12,678 bases of DNA from an uncultured Alphaproteobacteria bacterium. GTDB lineage: Bacteria; Pseudomonadota; Alphaproteobacteria; Rhizobiales; Ancalomicrobiaceae. The translations under genes and the position numbers were made by a program. The notes under the pieces are model-generated. The model was not told the origin of the DNA. It did no database searches and saw only the letters and a program-made list of their open reading frames with translations. Below are positions 1-5,744 of the stretch, one piece after another. Location of the stretch: positions 1 through 12,678 of the forward strand of contig CALFRR010000103.1 of NCBI GenBank assembly GCA_937919435.1, written 5' to 3'. Position 1 is the stretch's first letter; each line of letters opens with the position of its first letter.

Positions 1-163
1 TCACCATGTTGTTCCCGTCGTCGATCCACCGCGCCGAAGACTTCGTCGGCATCGATACGCCAACGTAACCCTTCTCCGCTGCGGGAACCGAACCGATGGC
101 GAACGCGGACAGGGCCGCGGCCGCCAGGGCCGTCTTCAGAGCCGTCTTGGCGAACGTCAACAT
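1..163 (-). CDS. chvE: ChvE-family periplasmic sugar-binding protein (N-terminus only)
   Basis: Only the first 54 codons are in the window; the gene continues past the left edge. Residues 1-29 look like a Sec signal peptide: lysines at 6 and 10, an Ala/Leu-rich core, and a likely cut near VPAA-EKG. The mature start contains GVSMPTKSSARWIDDGNN, which closely matches the start of mature Agrobacterium ChvE (recognised from memory, not aligned). ChvE-family proteins bind monosaccharides in the periplasm and deliver them to an MmsA/MmsB (GguAB)-type ABC importer; in Agrobacterium ChvE also passes the sugar signal to VirA. The ATG at 163-161 is preceded by GGGGAGAAG at a suitable distance. The neighbouring DeoR gene on the same strand and a promoter at 331-359 suggest sugar-responsive control. 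Importer genes would be expected downstream, outside the window. The family call is strong; exact orthology is less certain because most of the protein is missing. Confidence 0.85.
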   Translation of the reverse strand, partial: MLTFAKTALKTALAAAALSAFAIGSVPAAEKGYVGVSMPTKSSARWIDDGNNMV

Positions 164-310
164 CTGCGTCTTCTCCCCTTTGGTCGTCGCGCGCCCATCC
201 GTGTCCCGGGCCCGTCGTCTTCGGCCGCCACCGTCCGGCGCTGCGATCCCGCGCAATCCTGCGGGGGCGGCGGAACGAGCGATCGATCACCGATCCGCTC
301 CGCGACCGAC

Positions 311-349
311 CTTTCGCGGAACTTCGAAAGAAAATACAGGGTAACGAAG
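311..349. promoter_or_regulatory. Candidate DeoR-type operator over the chvE promoter
   Basis: On the plus strand CTTTCG (311-316) and CGAAAG (325-330) form a 6-bp inverted repeat with an 8-bp spacer. CGAAA (325-329) and CGAAG (345-349) are 20 bp apart, two helical turns. The 9-mer CTTCGAAAG (322-330) occurs inverted at 1409-1417 in front of deoR. CGAAAGAAAA (325-334) nearly repeats at 574-583 (CGAAAGAAAT) and 1430-1439 (CGAAGGAAAA). DeoR-family repressors often bind repeated TTTCG/CGAAA elements; assignment to the local DeoR protein is inference. Confidence 0.4.
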
Positions 350-359
350 AACATCGCAA
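331..359 (-). promoter_or_regulatory. Candidate sigma-70 promoter of chvE
   Basis: On the minus strand TTGCGA (359-354) lies exactly 17 bp before TATTTT (336-331). The region is locally A/T-richer than its surroundings. Transcription would start near 324 and give a leader of about 160 nt before the chvE ATG. CGAAA/CGAAG elements overlap the spacer and the start region, so repressor control is plausible. Based on sequence match only. Confidence 0.45.
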
Positions 360-367
360 GTCTGCGA

Positions 368-399
368 CCTGCGCCGCAGGCGCCACCGAAGGTGGTGCC
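368..399. other. Two small tandem dyads between deoR and chvE
   Basis: CCTGC-GCC-GCAGG (368-380) is a 5-bp stem. GGCGCCACC-GAA-GGTGGTGCC (379-399) is a 9-bp stem with one G-U pair when read on the plus strand; on the minus strand the same position is an A-C mismatch. Neither is followed by a T-run on the minus strand, so this is a weak candidate for the deoR terminator and could instead be a protein site. Confidence 0.25.
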
Positions 400-573
400 G
401 TCCGCTGCGGCGGATCAGGAAACACCACAGAAAGCCGCGATTTGTGGAATGCCGTGCGCGGCTCTCCGTCGCTCCCTCCGATCCGGACGGCCGATGCGGG
501 CCGCGATCGAAACCGACAGAGGATGCCCGTTCGAGCTCATTTCGGCGGATCGGCGATGCCGATCTCGCGAATG

Positions 574-594
574 CGAAAGAAATCGAAATCGAAT
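574..594. promoter_or_regulatory. CGAAA direct repeats just after deoR
   Basis: The plus strand carries CGAAA at 574-578 and 584-588 (exact CGAAA-N5-CGAAA), followed by CGAAT at 590-594. The site lies immediately beyond the deoR stop codon and about 250 bp from the chvE promoter elements. It could be a distal operator for looping. Assignment rests on the DeoR-family habit of binding phased CGAAA repeats. Confidence 0.4.
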
Positions 595-597
595 CGG

Positions 598-1380
598 TCA
601 GGCTGCGTCGGCGATCCGGATCTCGATGCCCACCGCCGCGAGGTCGGCGACCACCCGCGGATCGGCGGCGTCGTCGGTGATCAGCAGATCGACCTGTTCC
701 GGCCGGGCGACGAAGGCGGAGGCGACGGCGCCGAGTTTGGTGTGGTCGGCGAGCACCACGACCCGGGCCGCGGAGGCGATCATCGCCTGTTTGATCTCGG
801 CTTCGGCGAGGTTGGAATTGGTGAATCCGTGCCGGGCATCGACGCCGTTGCAGCCGATGAAGGCGATGTCGGCGTTGAGGCGTTCCAGGAGAAGTGTGCC
901 CAGCGGCGCCACCAGCGAGTGTTGCAGGGGCCGAAGCGTGCCGCCGGTCACGACGACCGTGGAATTCGCGTGCTTCTCGAAGACGAGAGCGATGTTGATC
1001 GCATTGGTGATCACGGTCAGATCGTGGAAACGACCGGACAGAGATTCGGCGAGTGCTGTGGTCGTCGATCCGACGTCGACGATGATCTTCTGCCCGTCGC
1101 GGACCATGGCCGCCGCCGCCCGCCCGATCGCCCGCTTGGCGGCCGCCTGGGCCTTGCTCGTCAGTTCGATCGGCTGTTCCGGCCGGCCGTCGCCGATCGC
1201 CAGGGCGCCGCCGCGGCTGCGCACCAGCTGCCGCCCGGCCTCGAGCGTGCGGAGGTCGTCGCGGATGGTGACGCTCGACACGCCGAGCAGATCGGACAAC
1301 TCCGCCACCGTCGCCCGCCCGCGTTCTTCGAGGGTGGCGAGGATCGTCTGGTGACGCATGGTCGCGGCGAGCGAGGCCAC
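598..1380 (-). CDS. DeoR/GlpR-family transcriptional repressor
   Basis: A 260-residue protein of normal length for the family. Residues 15-60 form the N-terminal winged helix; AELSDLLGVSSVTIRDDLRTL (26-46) is the DeoR helix-turn-helix signature. Residues 80-245 are the DeoR C-terminal sensor domain of the ribose-5-phosphate-isomerase-like fold, with VDVGSTTTAL (101-110), VVVTGGTL (142-149) and ADHTKLG (211-217). Members normally sense a phosphorylated sugar and release DNA. The GTG at 1380 is chosen because GGAG stands 7 nt upstream; the ATG at 1359 is nearer the usual N-terminus but has no ribosome site. The gene sits upstream of chvE on the same strand with a 434-bp gap. Its own promoter contains CGAAG/CGAAA elements, suggesting autorepression. 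Family is certain; effector and target sugars are unknown. Confidence 0.93.
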   Translation of the reverse strand: MASLAATMRHQTILATLEERGRATVAELSDLLGVSSVTIRDDLRTLEAGRQLVRSRGGALAIGDGRPEQPIELTSKAQAAAKRAIGRAAAAMVRDGQKIIVDVGSTTTALAESLSGRFHDLTVITNAINIALVFEKHANSTVVVTGGTLRPLQHSLVAPLGTLLLERLNADIAFIGCNGVDARHGFTNSNLAEAEIKQAMIASAARVVVLADHTKLGAVASAFVARPEQVDLLITDDAADPRVVADLAAVGIEIRIADAA

Positions 1381-1408
1381 CGGCCGACTCCGGAACTGAA
1401 GTGACGTG

Positions 1409-1444
1409 CTTTCGAAGCCCGGAGTATTTCGAAGGAAAACGAAA
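1409..1444. promoter_or_regulatory. Candidate DeoR autoregulatory operator
   Basis: TTTCGAAG occurs twice, at 1410-1417 and 1427-1434, 17 bp apart. CGAAG (1430-1434) and CGAAA (1440-1444) are spaced 10 bp, the same phase as at 574-588 and 3739-3753. The second pair lies inside the promoter spacer and the first copy covers the expected start point, so a bound repressor would block RNA polymerase. CTTTCGAAG (1409-1417) reappears inverted in the chvE promoter. Binding by the local DeoR is inferred. Confidence 0.45.
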
Positions 1445-1451
1445 CCGTCAA
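1423..1451 (-). promoter_or_regulatory. Candidate sigma-70 promoter of deoR
   Basis: On the minus strand TTGACG (1451-1446) is followed after exactly 17 bp by AATACT (1428-1423), the best -35/-10 pair I found in the window. Transcription would start near 1416, about 36 nt before the GTG start of deoR. The 17-bp spacer encloses a CGAAG-N5-CGAAA element. Confidence 0.55.
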
Positions 1452-1494
1452 TGGTGAAACGGCGTAGCCGGCGTTCCGCGGAGCCCCTCGGTGG

Positions 1495-2391
1495 TCAACG
1501 CGACCGGTCGCGGTGGGGTGTGGGCAGGAGGGTGGCGGTGCCGACCGCGGCGAGCCGGGCGTCGGCCAGAAGGTCCGTGGCGGCGGCCACGGCCGCCTCG
1601 GCGATGGTACGTCCGCGCTCGTCGATGCCGGTGAAGCGGACATGGTTCCGGTCGCGCGGGTCGATCTCGATCAGTTTCACCCGCGCCGGGACTTCGGTGG
1701 CATCGCGGACCGATCCGCGCAGAAGGCCGTCCATCGGGGCGAGGACGGCGGTGCGGTCGAGGTGGCCGAGGGTCATGCCGCGATAGACGCGGGTGCCGAT
1801 CGACAGTGCGGTCCGCCAGACGCCGGGCGCGGCGGCCCGGACGAAGCGTTCGCCGCCGACCCCGCCGAGCGGGGCTGAGATCCCGTCCGGCGCATCGGTC
1901 GAACCTCGGGTCAGAAGGAGACCTGCCCGCGCCGGACGGGTTTCCACCGCACGGTCACAGTTGACGCCAGCGGTGAATCCCGGGCCGAGCCCGATCGTCG
2001 CCACCGCGAGGTGCCGAAGATCGGGTATTTCGGCGTACTTCAACATACGGGCATCGATCAGCAGGTCCAGCGACCCCAGCGCGAGAAGTTCGACGAGACC
2101 CATCCGTGTGACGATCACCGCGTCGTCGCGGAACATCGCCGGAAACATCTCGGTGATCCGTTCGATAGCGATCGCGCCGTATTCCTCGACCCGCGCAGGG
2201 TCGCCCCACAACGCGTCGTGGAACGACATGGCACGTCGCAGAACCGGCGGATGCGGGTCGTGCGACAGGACGACGCCGAATCCGGCGCGGCGCAGATGGA
2301 CCGCCACCGCCGAAGCGATCTCGTTGGTTCCCAGGACGACCGCGAGTGCGGGCCGCCGCCGATGGGCTTCGGCGAAGCCGAGGGTCCGCAT
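1495..2391 (-). CDS. YqeB/EF2563-like molybdenum-hydroxylase accessory protein
   Basis: A soluble protein of 298 residues with no signal peptide or membrane segment. The N-terminus has a beta strand and Gly-loop, LAVVLGTNEIASAVA (about 16-30), then HLRRAGFGVVLSHDPHPP and the segment VLRRAMSFHDALW. This order (nucleotide-like loop, 'RR..SF.(D/E)A') resembles the YqeB/EF2563 family linked to maturation of selenium-dependent molybdenum hydroxylases; canonical members have GAGD where this has GTNE. Later segments LGPGFTAGVNCDRAVET and VLAPMDGLLRG also fit. ATG 2391 is chosen because AGGGAG lies 9 nt upstream; ATG 2400 (MADMRT) abuts that site. No molybdenum enzyme, xdhC or mocA homologue is nearby, so its client is unknown. 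Gaps of 286 bp upstream and 114 bp downstream suggest an independent transcript. The family call comes from motif memory and is moderate. Confidence 0.6.
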   Translation of the reverse strand: MRTLGFAEAHRRRPALAVVLGTNEIASAVAVHLRRAGFGVVLSHDPHPPVLRRAMSFHDALWGDPARVEEYGAIAIERITEMFPAMFRDDAVIVTRMGLVELLALGSLDLLIDARMLKYAEIPDLRHLAVATIGLGPGFTAGVNCDRAVETRPARAGLLLTRGSTDAPDGISAPLGGVGGERFVRAAAPGVWRTALSIGTRVYRGMTLGHLDRTAVLAPMDGLLRGSVRDATEVPARVKLIEIDPRDRNHVRFTGIDERGRTIAEAAVAAATDLLADARLAAVGTATLLPTPHRDRSR

Positions 2392-2677
2392 GTCCGCCAT
2401 CTCCCTGTTTTCGAACGACACGGGAGGCGTCGGTTGCAACGGTCGTACCAGAATGCCGCGTCGATCCACCGCAGCGCTCGAACGAGGTTCCGCGCGGAAA
2501 CGGCGCGCTTTCGGCGGGTGATCGTTCGGCCGGCCGACCGCGATTGTCGGGAAGCCGACGCGGCCGCGGCGAATCGGGCGGCGATGGTGGGGATCGCGAC
2601 CGAAACGACGGCGCAGATCCGACAGGGAGGCGACGCGTGGCGAGGGATGCGGGGCAGGCGCCGGCGTCCGTCGGCGG
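2392..2677. other. Gap between transporter and YqeB-like gene
   Basis: The frame of the downstream gene stays open through this 286-bp stretch, but the encoded Arg/Pro-rich sequence looks non-coding and the best ribosome site is just before 2400. I see no strong promoter pair and no convincing terminator. A short palindrome-like GTTCGAAAAC (minus) lies directly before the AGGGAG ribosome site. Confidence 0.4.
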
Positions 2678-3670
2678 TCACTCCGCGGCGGCGCCCTCGG
2701 CCGTCGCTTCGGCCTCGGCACGGGCGGCGTAGCGCTGGGCGAGCACCGCGCAGACCATCAGTTGGATCTGGTGGAAGATCATCAGCGGCAGCACCAGGAG
2801 ACCGAGGTCGAGGCCGGCGAACAGGATGTTGGCCATCGGCACGCCGCTCGCCAGGCTCTTCTTCGAGCCGCACATGACGATCGTCACTTCGTCCTCGCGG
2901 GAGAACCCGAACGACCGGGAGGCGAGCGTGGTGGCGCTCAGGACGATCGCCAGCAGCACCGCCAGCACCACCACCAGAACCAGAAGGGCCCCCGGCGTCA
3001 GCTTCTGCCAGATGCCGCCGACCACCGCATGGCCGAAGGCGAGATAGACGACGCCGAGGATCGATCCGCGGTCGAAGAAGCCGAGCACCTTCGAATGGCG
3101 TTTGACGAAGCCGCCGATCCGCGGCTGGAGCAGCTGGCCGAGGGCGAAGGGCACCAGCAACTGGACGACGATCTGTTCGAGCGAGGCGGCGGAGATGACG
3201 ACGCCGGCGGTGCGCATGGTCAGGCCGACCAGCACCGGGGTCAGGAAGATGCCGAGGAAGTTCGAGGCCGACGCGGCGCAGACGGCGGCGGCGACGTTGC
3301 CGCGGCCGATCGAGGTGAAGGCGATCGACGACTGCACGGTCGAGGAGAGCAGGGTCAGATAGAGGATGCCCGAGACCAGTTCGGCCGGCATCGGCAGGCC
3401 GATCGCCCGGACGGCGAGGCCGAGCAGCGGGAAGAACACGAAGGTCGAGACGACGATCAGCAGATGCAGGCGCCAATGGGTCATGCCGGCGACCACCGCC
3501 TGGCGCGAGAGCTTCGCCCCGTGCAGGAAGAACAGCATGGCGATCGCCAGATCGACGACCCGGCCGAGGATCGCCTCGGCGAGCCCGGTGGCGGGAAGGA
3601 CGGAGGCGACCACCACGGCGCCGGCGATGGCGAGGGTGAAGTTGTCGGGACGCAGGCGCGCGAGGTTCAT
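2678..3670 (-). CDS. SBF-like (BASS superfamily) membrane transporter
   Basis: A 330-residue integral membrane protein with about nine or ten hydrophobic segments, beginning near FTLAIAGAVVVASVLPATG and ending near LGLLVLPLMIFHQIQLMVCAV, then a charged Ala/Glu-rich cytoplasmic tail. The motifs AMLFFLHGAKLS, LSSTVQSSIAFTSIGRGN and VMCGSKKSLASGVPMAN are typical of the SBF-like branch (YfeH, SLC10A7-related) of the bile acid:sodium symporter superfamily. Bacterial substrates in this branch are mostly unknown, so bile-acid transport should not be assumed. The ATG at 3670 starts MNLARLRPDNF, the usual N-terminus; a GTG at 3718 would add a basic 16-residue extension. The ribosome site is weak (GAGATGAG). 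It follows the GGT-like gene by 129 bp, with phased CGAAA repeats and a perfect 10-bp palindrome between them. Confidence 0.88.
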   Translation of the reverse strand: MNLARLRPDNFTLAIAGAVVVASVLPATGLAEAILGRVVDLAIAMLFFLHGAKLSRQAVVAGMTHWRLHLLIVVSTFVFFPLLGLAVRAIGLPMPAELVSGILYLTLLSSTVQSSIAFTSIGRGNVAAAVCAASASNFLGIFLTPVLVGLTMRTAGVVISAASLEQIVVQLLVPFALGQLLQPRIGGFVKRHSKVLGFFDRGSILGVVYLAFGHAVVGGIWQKLTPGALLVLVVVLAVLLAIVLSATTLASRSFGFSREDEVTIVMCGSKKSLASGVPMANILFAGLDLGLLVLPLMIFHQIQLMVCAVLAQRYAARAEAEATAEGAAAE

Positions 3671-3729
3671 CGGCTCATCTCGGATCGATCGGCGGAGGAG
3701 CCGACGGCGTCGGCCCACGCTCCGGGTAG

Positions 3730-3772
3730 CGTATACAGCGAAATCTGACGAAAGTCGCAGTCGTCATATGAC
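3730..3772 (-). promoter_or_regulatory. Control region of the SBF-like transporter
   Basis: On the plus strand CGAAA at 3739-3743 and 3749-3753 gives an exact CGAAA-N5-CGAAA, matching the sites near deoR. The perfect palindrome GTCATATGAC is at 3763-3772. On the minus strand TATACG (3735-3730) is a possible -10 element; the -35 side is poor (CTGCGA at 3760-3755, with a 19-bp spacer). As at deoR, the phased repeats sit immediately upstream of the -10. Operator roles are inferred. Confidence 0.4.
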
Positions 3773-3799
3773 ATGGCAGCCGGGCGACGGTGCCGCGGA

Positions 3800-5599
3800 T
3801 CAGCGGCCGACCGCATAGGCCTGCATCAGACGGGGCGTGGCGGCGGCGCAGAGCACGCCGTCGTCGCGTCGGCGGGCCGCCACCAGCCGGCCGACGGTCC
3901 ATTCCGGCACCACGTCGAGGCGATGGCCGCGGGCGGCGAGATCGGCGATCACGGCGTCGCCGAAGCTCGCCTCCAGGGTCAGGTGGCCGGGCCGGCGCTC
4001 GCGCGGGAAGAACGACGACGGGAAATGGGCGGAGTGGGCCATCGGCAGTTCGATCGATTCCTGCAGGTTCAGGCCGTGGTGGACGTGACGCAGGAAGAGC
4101 TGCAACTGCCATTGCTCCTGCTGATCGCCGCCGGGCGAACCGAAGACCATGTAGGGCCGGCCGTCCTTCTCCGCCAGCGTCGGGGTCAGGGTGGTGCGGG
4201 GCCGTTTCCCCGGAGCGAGCGACGACGGCAGGCCGGGTTCCAGCCAGAACATCTGGGCGCGGCTGTTGAGCTGGAAGCCGAGCTCCGGGATCACCGGCGA
4301 GGACTGCAGCCAGCCGCCGGACGGCATCGCCGCGACCATGTTGCCGGCGGCGTCGATCGCGTCGATGTGGACGGTGTCGCCGCGCTTCACCGTCTGGGCG
4401 GCGCGCATGTCGGCGTTGGTCGGCTCGTGGCCGGCCTCGGCGCTCACCATGGCGACCCGGTCGAGATGGGCGAGACCGCGGGCGACGCGGTCCTCCCATC
4501 CGGGGACGACACCGGGACGCAGGTCGAGCGACGCGTCGCGGCCGATCAGACGGCGGCGTTCGTCGGCGTAGGGTTTCGACAGCAGCACGTCGAGCGGCAC
4601 GTCGACGTGGGCGGGATCGCCGTAATAGATCTCGCGGTCGGCGAAGGCGAGTTTCATCGCCTCGACCACGGTGTGCAGGAACGGCGAGCCGGCCGGCGCC
4701 ATCTCGGCGAGATCGAAGCCGGAGAGCAGAGCGAGGGTCTGCAGGAACACCGGTCCCTGACCCCAGGGGCCGGTCTTGTGGACCCGGTAACGGCCGTAGT
4801 CGAGCCACGTCGTCGCCTCGTAGGTCGCCTGCCAGCCGGCCATGTCGGCGGCTGTGAGCACACCGCGATGGCGGCTGCCGGACTTGTCCATCACCTCGGT
4901 CTTGGTGGCGAAGCGTTCGATCGCCTCGGCGACGAAGCCGCGATAGAAAGCGTCGCGGGCCGCCTCGATCTCCGCTTCGCGGCTGCGGCCGGGGGCTTCC
5001 GCCGCGGCCAGGATCTTCTCCCAGGTGGCGGCGAGGGCCTCGTTGCGGAACAGTGCCCCGGCTTCCGGCGGCTGGCCGCCGGGCAGCCAGGTGGCGGCGG
5101 AGGTCGGCCATTCGCGCCGGAAGAAGTCGGCGAGGCCGCCGATCACCCGGGCGACCGAGGCGAGCAACGGGTGGCCGCGGCCGGCGTAGTGGATCGCCGG
5201 GGCGAGCACGTCGCGCAGGCGCAGGGTGCCGTGATCGCGCAGCAGCAGCATCCAGGCATCGAAGGCACCGGGAATGACGGTGGCGAGCAGGCCGTCGCCG
5301 GGGATCAGCGACAGGCCCTCCGACCGATAGTGGTCGATGGTCGCACCGGCCGGAGCGGGGGCCTGACCGCAGAGCACCTCGGTACGGCCGGTCCTCACCG
5401 AGTGGAAGATGATCGGAACGTCGCCGGCCGGACCGACCAGATGTGGTTCGACGACGTGGAGCACGAAGGCGGTCGCGACCGCCGCGTCGAAGGCGTTGCC
5501 ACCGCGCTCCAGCATCGCCATGCCGGCCTGCGAGCCGAGCCAGTGGGTGGAGGTGACGACACCGAAGGTGCCCTGGATCTCGGGTCGGGTGGTGAACAT
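3800..5599 (-). CDS. Gamma-glutamyltransferase-family Ntn hydrolase
   Basis: A 599-residue proenzyme of the gamma-glutamyltranspeptidase family, which hydrolyses or transfers gamma-glutamyl (or acyl) groups after autocatalytic cleavage into two subunits. The probable nucleophile is Thr409 (codon 4375-4373) in GDTVHIDAID; cleavage before it would leave a 191-residue small subunit, a normal size. GSPGGDQQ later in the chain fits the oxyanion Gly-Gly motif, and GNAFDAAVATAF near the N-terminus is the usual large-subunit signature. There is no signal peptide, so the enzyme is probably cytoplasmic, unlike classical periplasmic GGT. The sequence belongs to the 'SGGWLQSSPVIPELGF' branch, whose substrate I cannot name; glutathione turnover or an acylase role are both possible. 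ATG 5599 is preferred because AAGGA lies 5 nt upstream; ATG 5635 would add 12 residues behind a poor site. Confidence 0.9.
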   Translation of the reverse strand: MFTTRPEIQGTFGVVTSTHWLGSQAGMAMLERGGNAFDAAVATAFVLHVVEPHLVGPAGDVPIIFHSVRTGRTEVLCGQAPAPAGATIDHYRSEGLSLIPGDGLLATVIPGAFDAWMLLLRDHGTLRLRDVLAPAIHYAGRGHPLLASVARVIGGLADFFRREWPTSAATWLPGGQPPEAGALFRNEALAATWEKILAAAEAPGRSREAEIEAARDAFYRGFVAEAIERFATKTEVMDKSGSRHRGVLTAADMAGWQATYEATTWLDYGRYRVHKTGPWGQGPVFLQTLALLSGFDLAEMAPAGSPFLHTVVEAMKLAFADREIYYGDPAHVDVPLDVLLSKPYADERRRLIGRDASLDLRPGVVPGWEDRVARGLAHLDRVAMVSAEAGHEPTNADMRAAQTVKRGDTVHIDAIDAAGNMVAAMPSGGWLQSSPVIPELGFQLNSRAQMFWLEPGLPSSLAPGKRPRTTLTPTLAEKDGRPYMVFGSPGGDQQEQWQLQLFLRHVHHGLNLQESIELPMAHSAHFPSSFFPRERRPGHLTLEASFGDAVIADLAARGHRLDVVPEWTVGRLVAARRRDDGVLCAAATPRLMQAYAVGR

Positions 5600-5674
5600 G
5601 CCGGTCCTTCGCGGAGTGTCGGGTGGGAGCGCCATCGGTCCGCCCCGTTCGAGCGGCGGGTCGGGCCGACGATG

Positions 5675-5694
5675 CCCGAGAGCGGTCGCTCGGG
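5675..5694 (-). terminator. Possible terminator after the chemoreceptor gene
   Basis: CCCGAG (5675-5680) and CTCGGG (5689-5694) form a 6-bp inverted repeat with an 8-bp spacer that can pair further (AGCG-GT-CGCT). It lies 50 bp past the chemoreceptor stop on the minus strand. No T-run follows, so it is a weak intrinsic-terminator candidate. Confidence 0.3.
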
Positions 5695-5744
5695 GAAGGG
5701 CGAAGCCGACATGCCGGAACGCCGGAAGAGGAGAGCCGGGCGGA

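Larger units (their letters stand above)
164..597. other. chvE upstream region, no gene seen
   Basis: This 434-bp gap between chvE and the 3' end of deoR has no convincing coding frame; the short open frames have no ribosome site and look like GC-rich noise. It holds a candidate chvE promoter (331-359, minus), candidate DeoR half-sites (311-349 and 574-594), and two small dyads in tandem at 368-380 and 379-399. The implied chvE leader is about 160 nt. Confidence 0.6.

Noticed and set aside
2401..2721. An N-terminal extension of the YqeB-like protein to 408 residues
   Set aside because: The added residues are Arg/Pro-rich, overlap the transporter 3' end, and the only good ribosome site is just before 2400-2391.
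2115..3476. A 453-codon minus-strand frame overlapping the transporter and YqeB-like genes
   Set aside because: It is a different frame from both real genes and is Arg/Pro-rich without domains.
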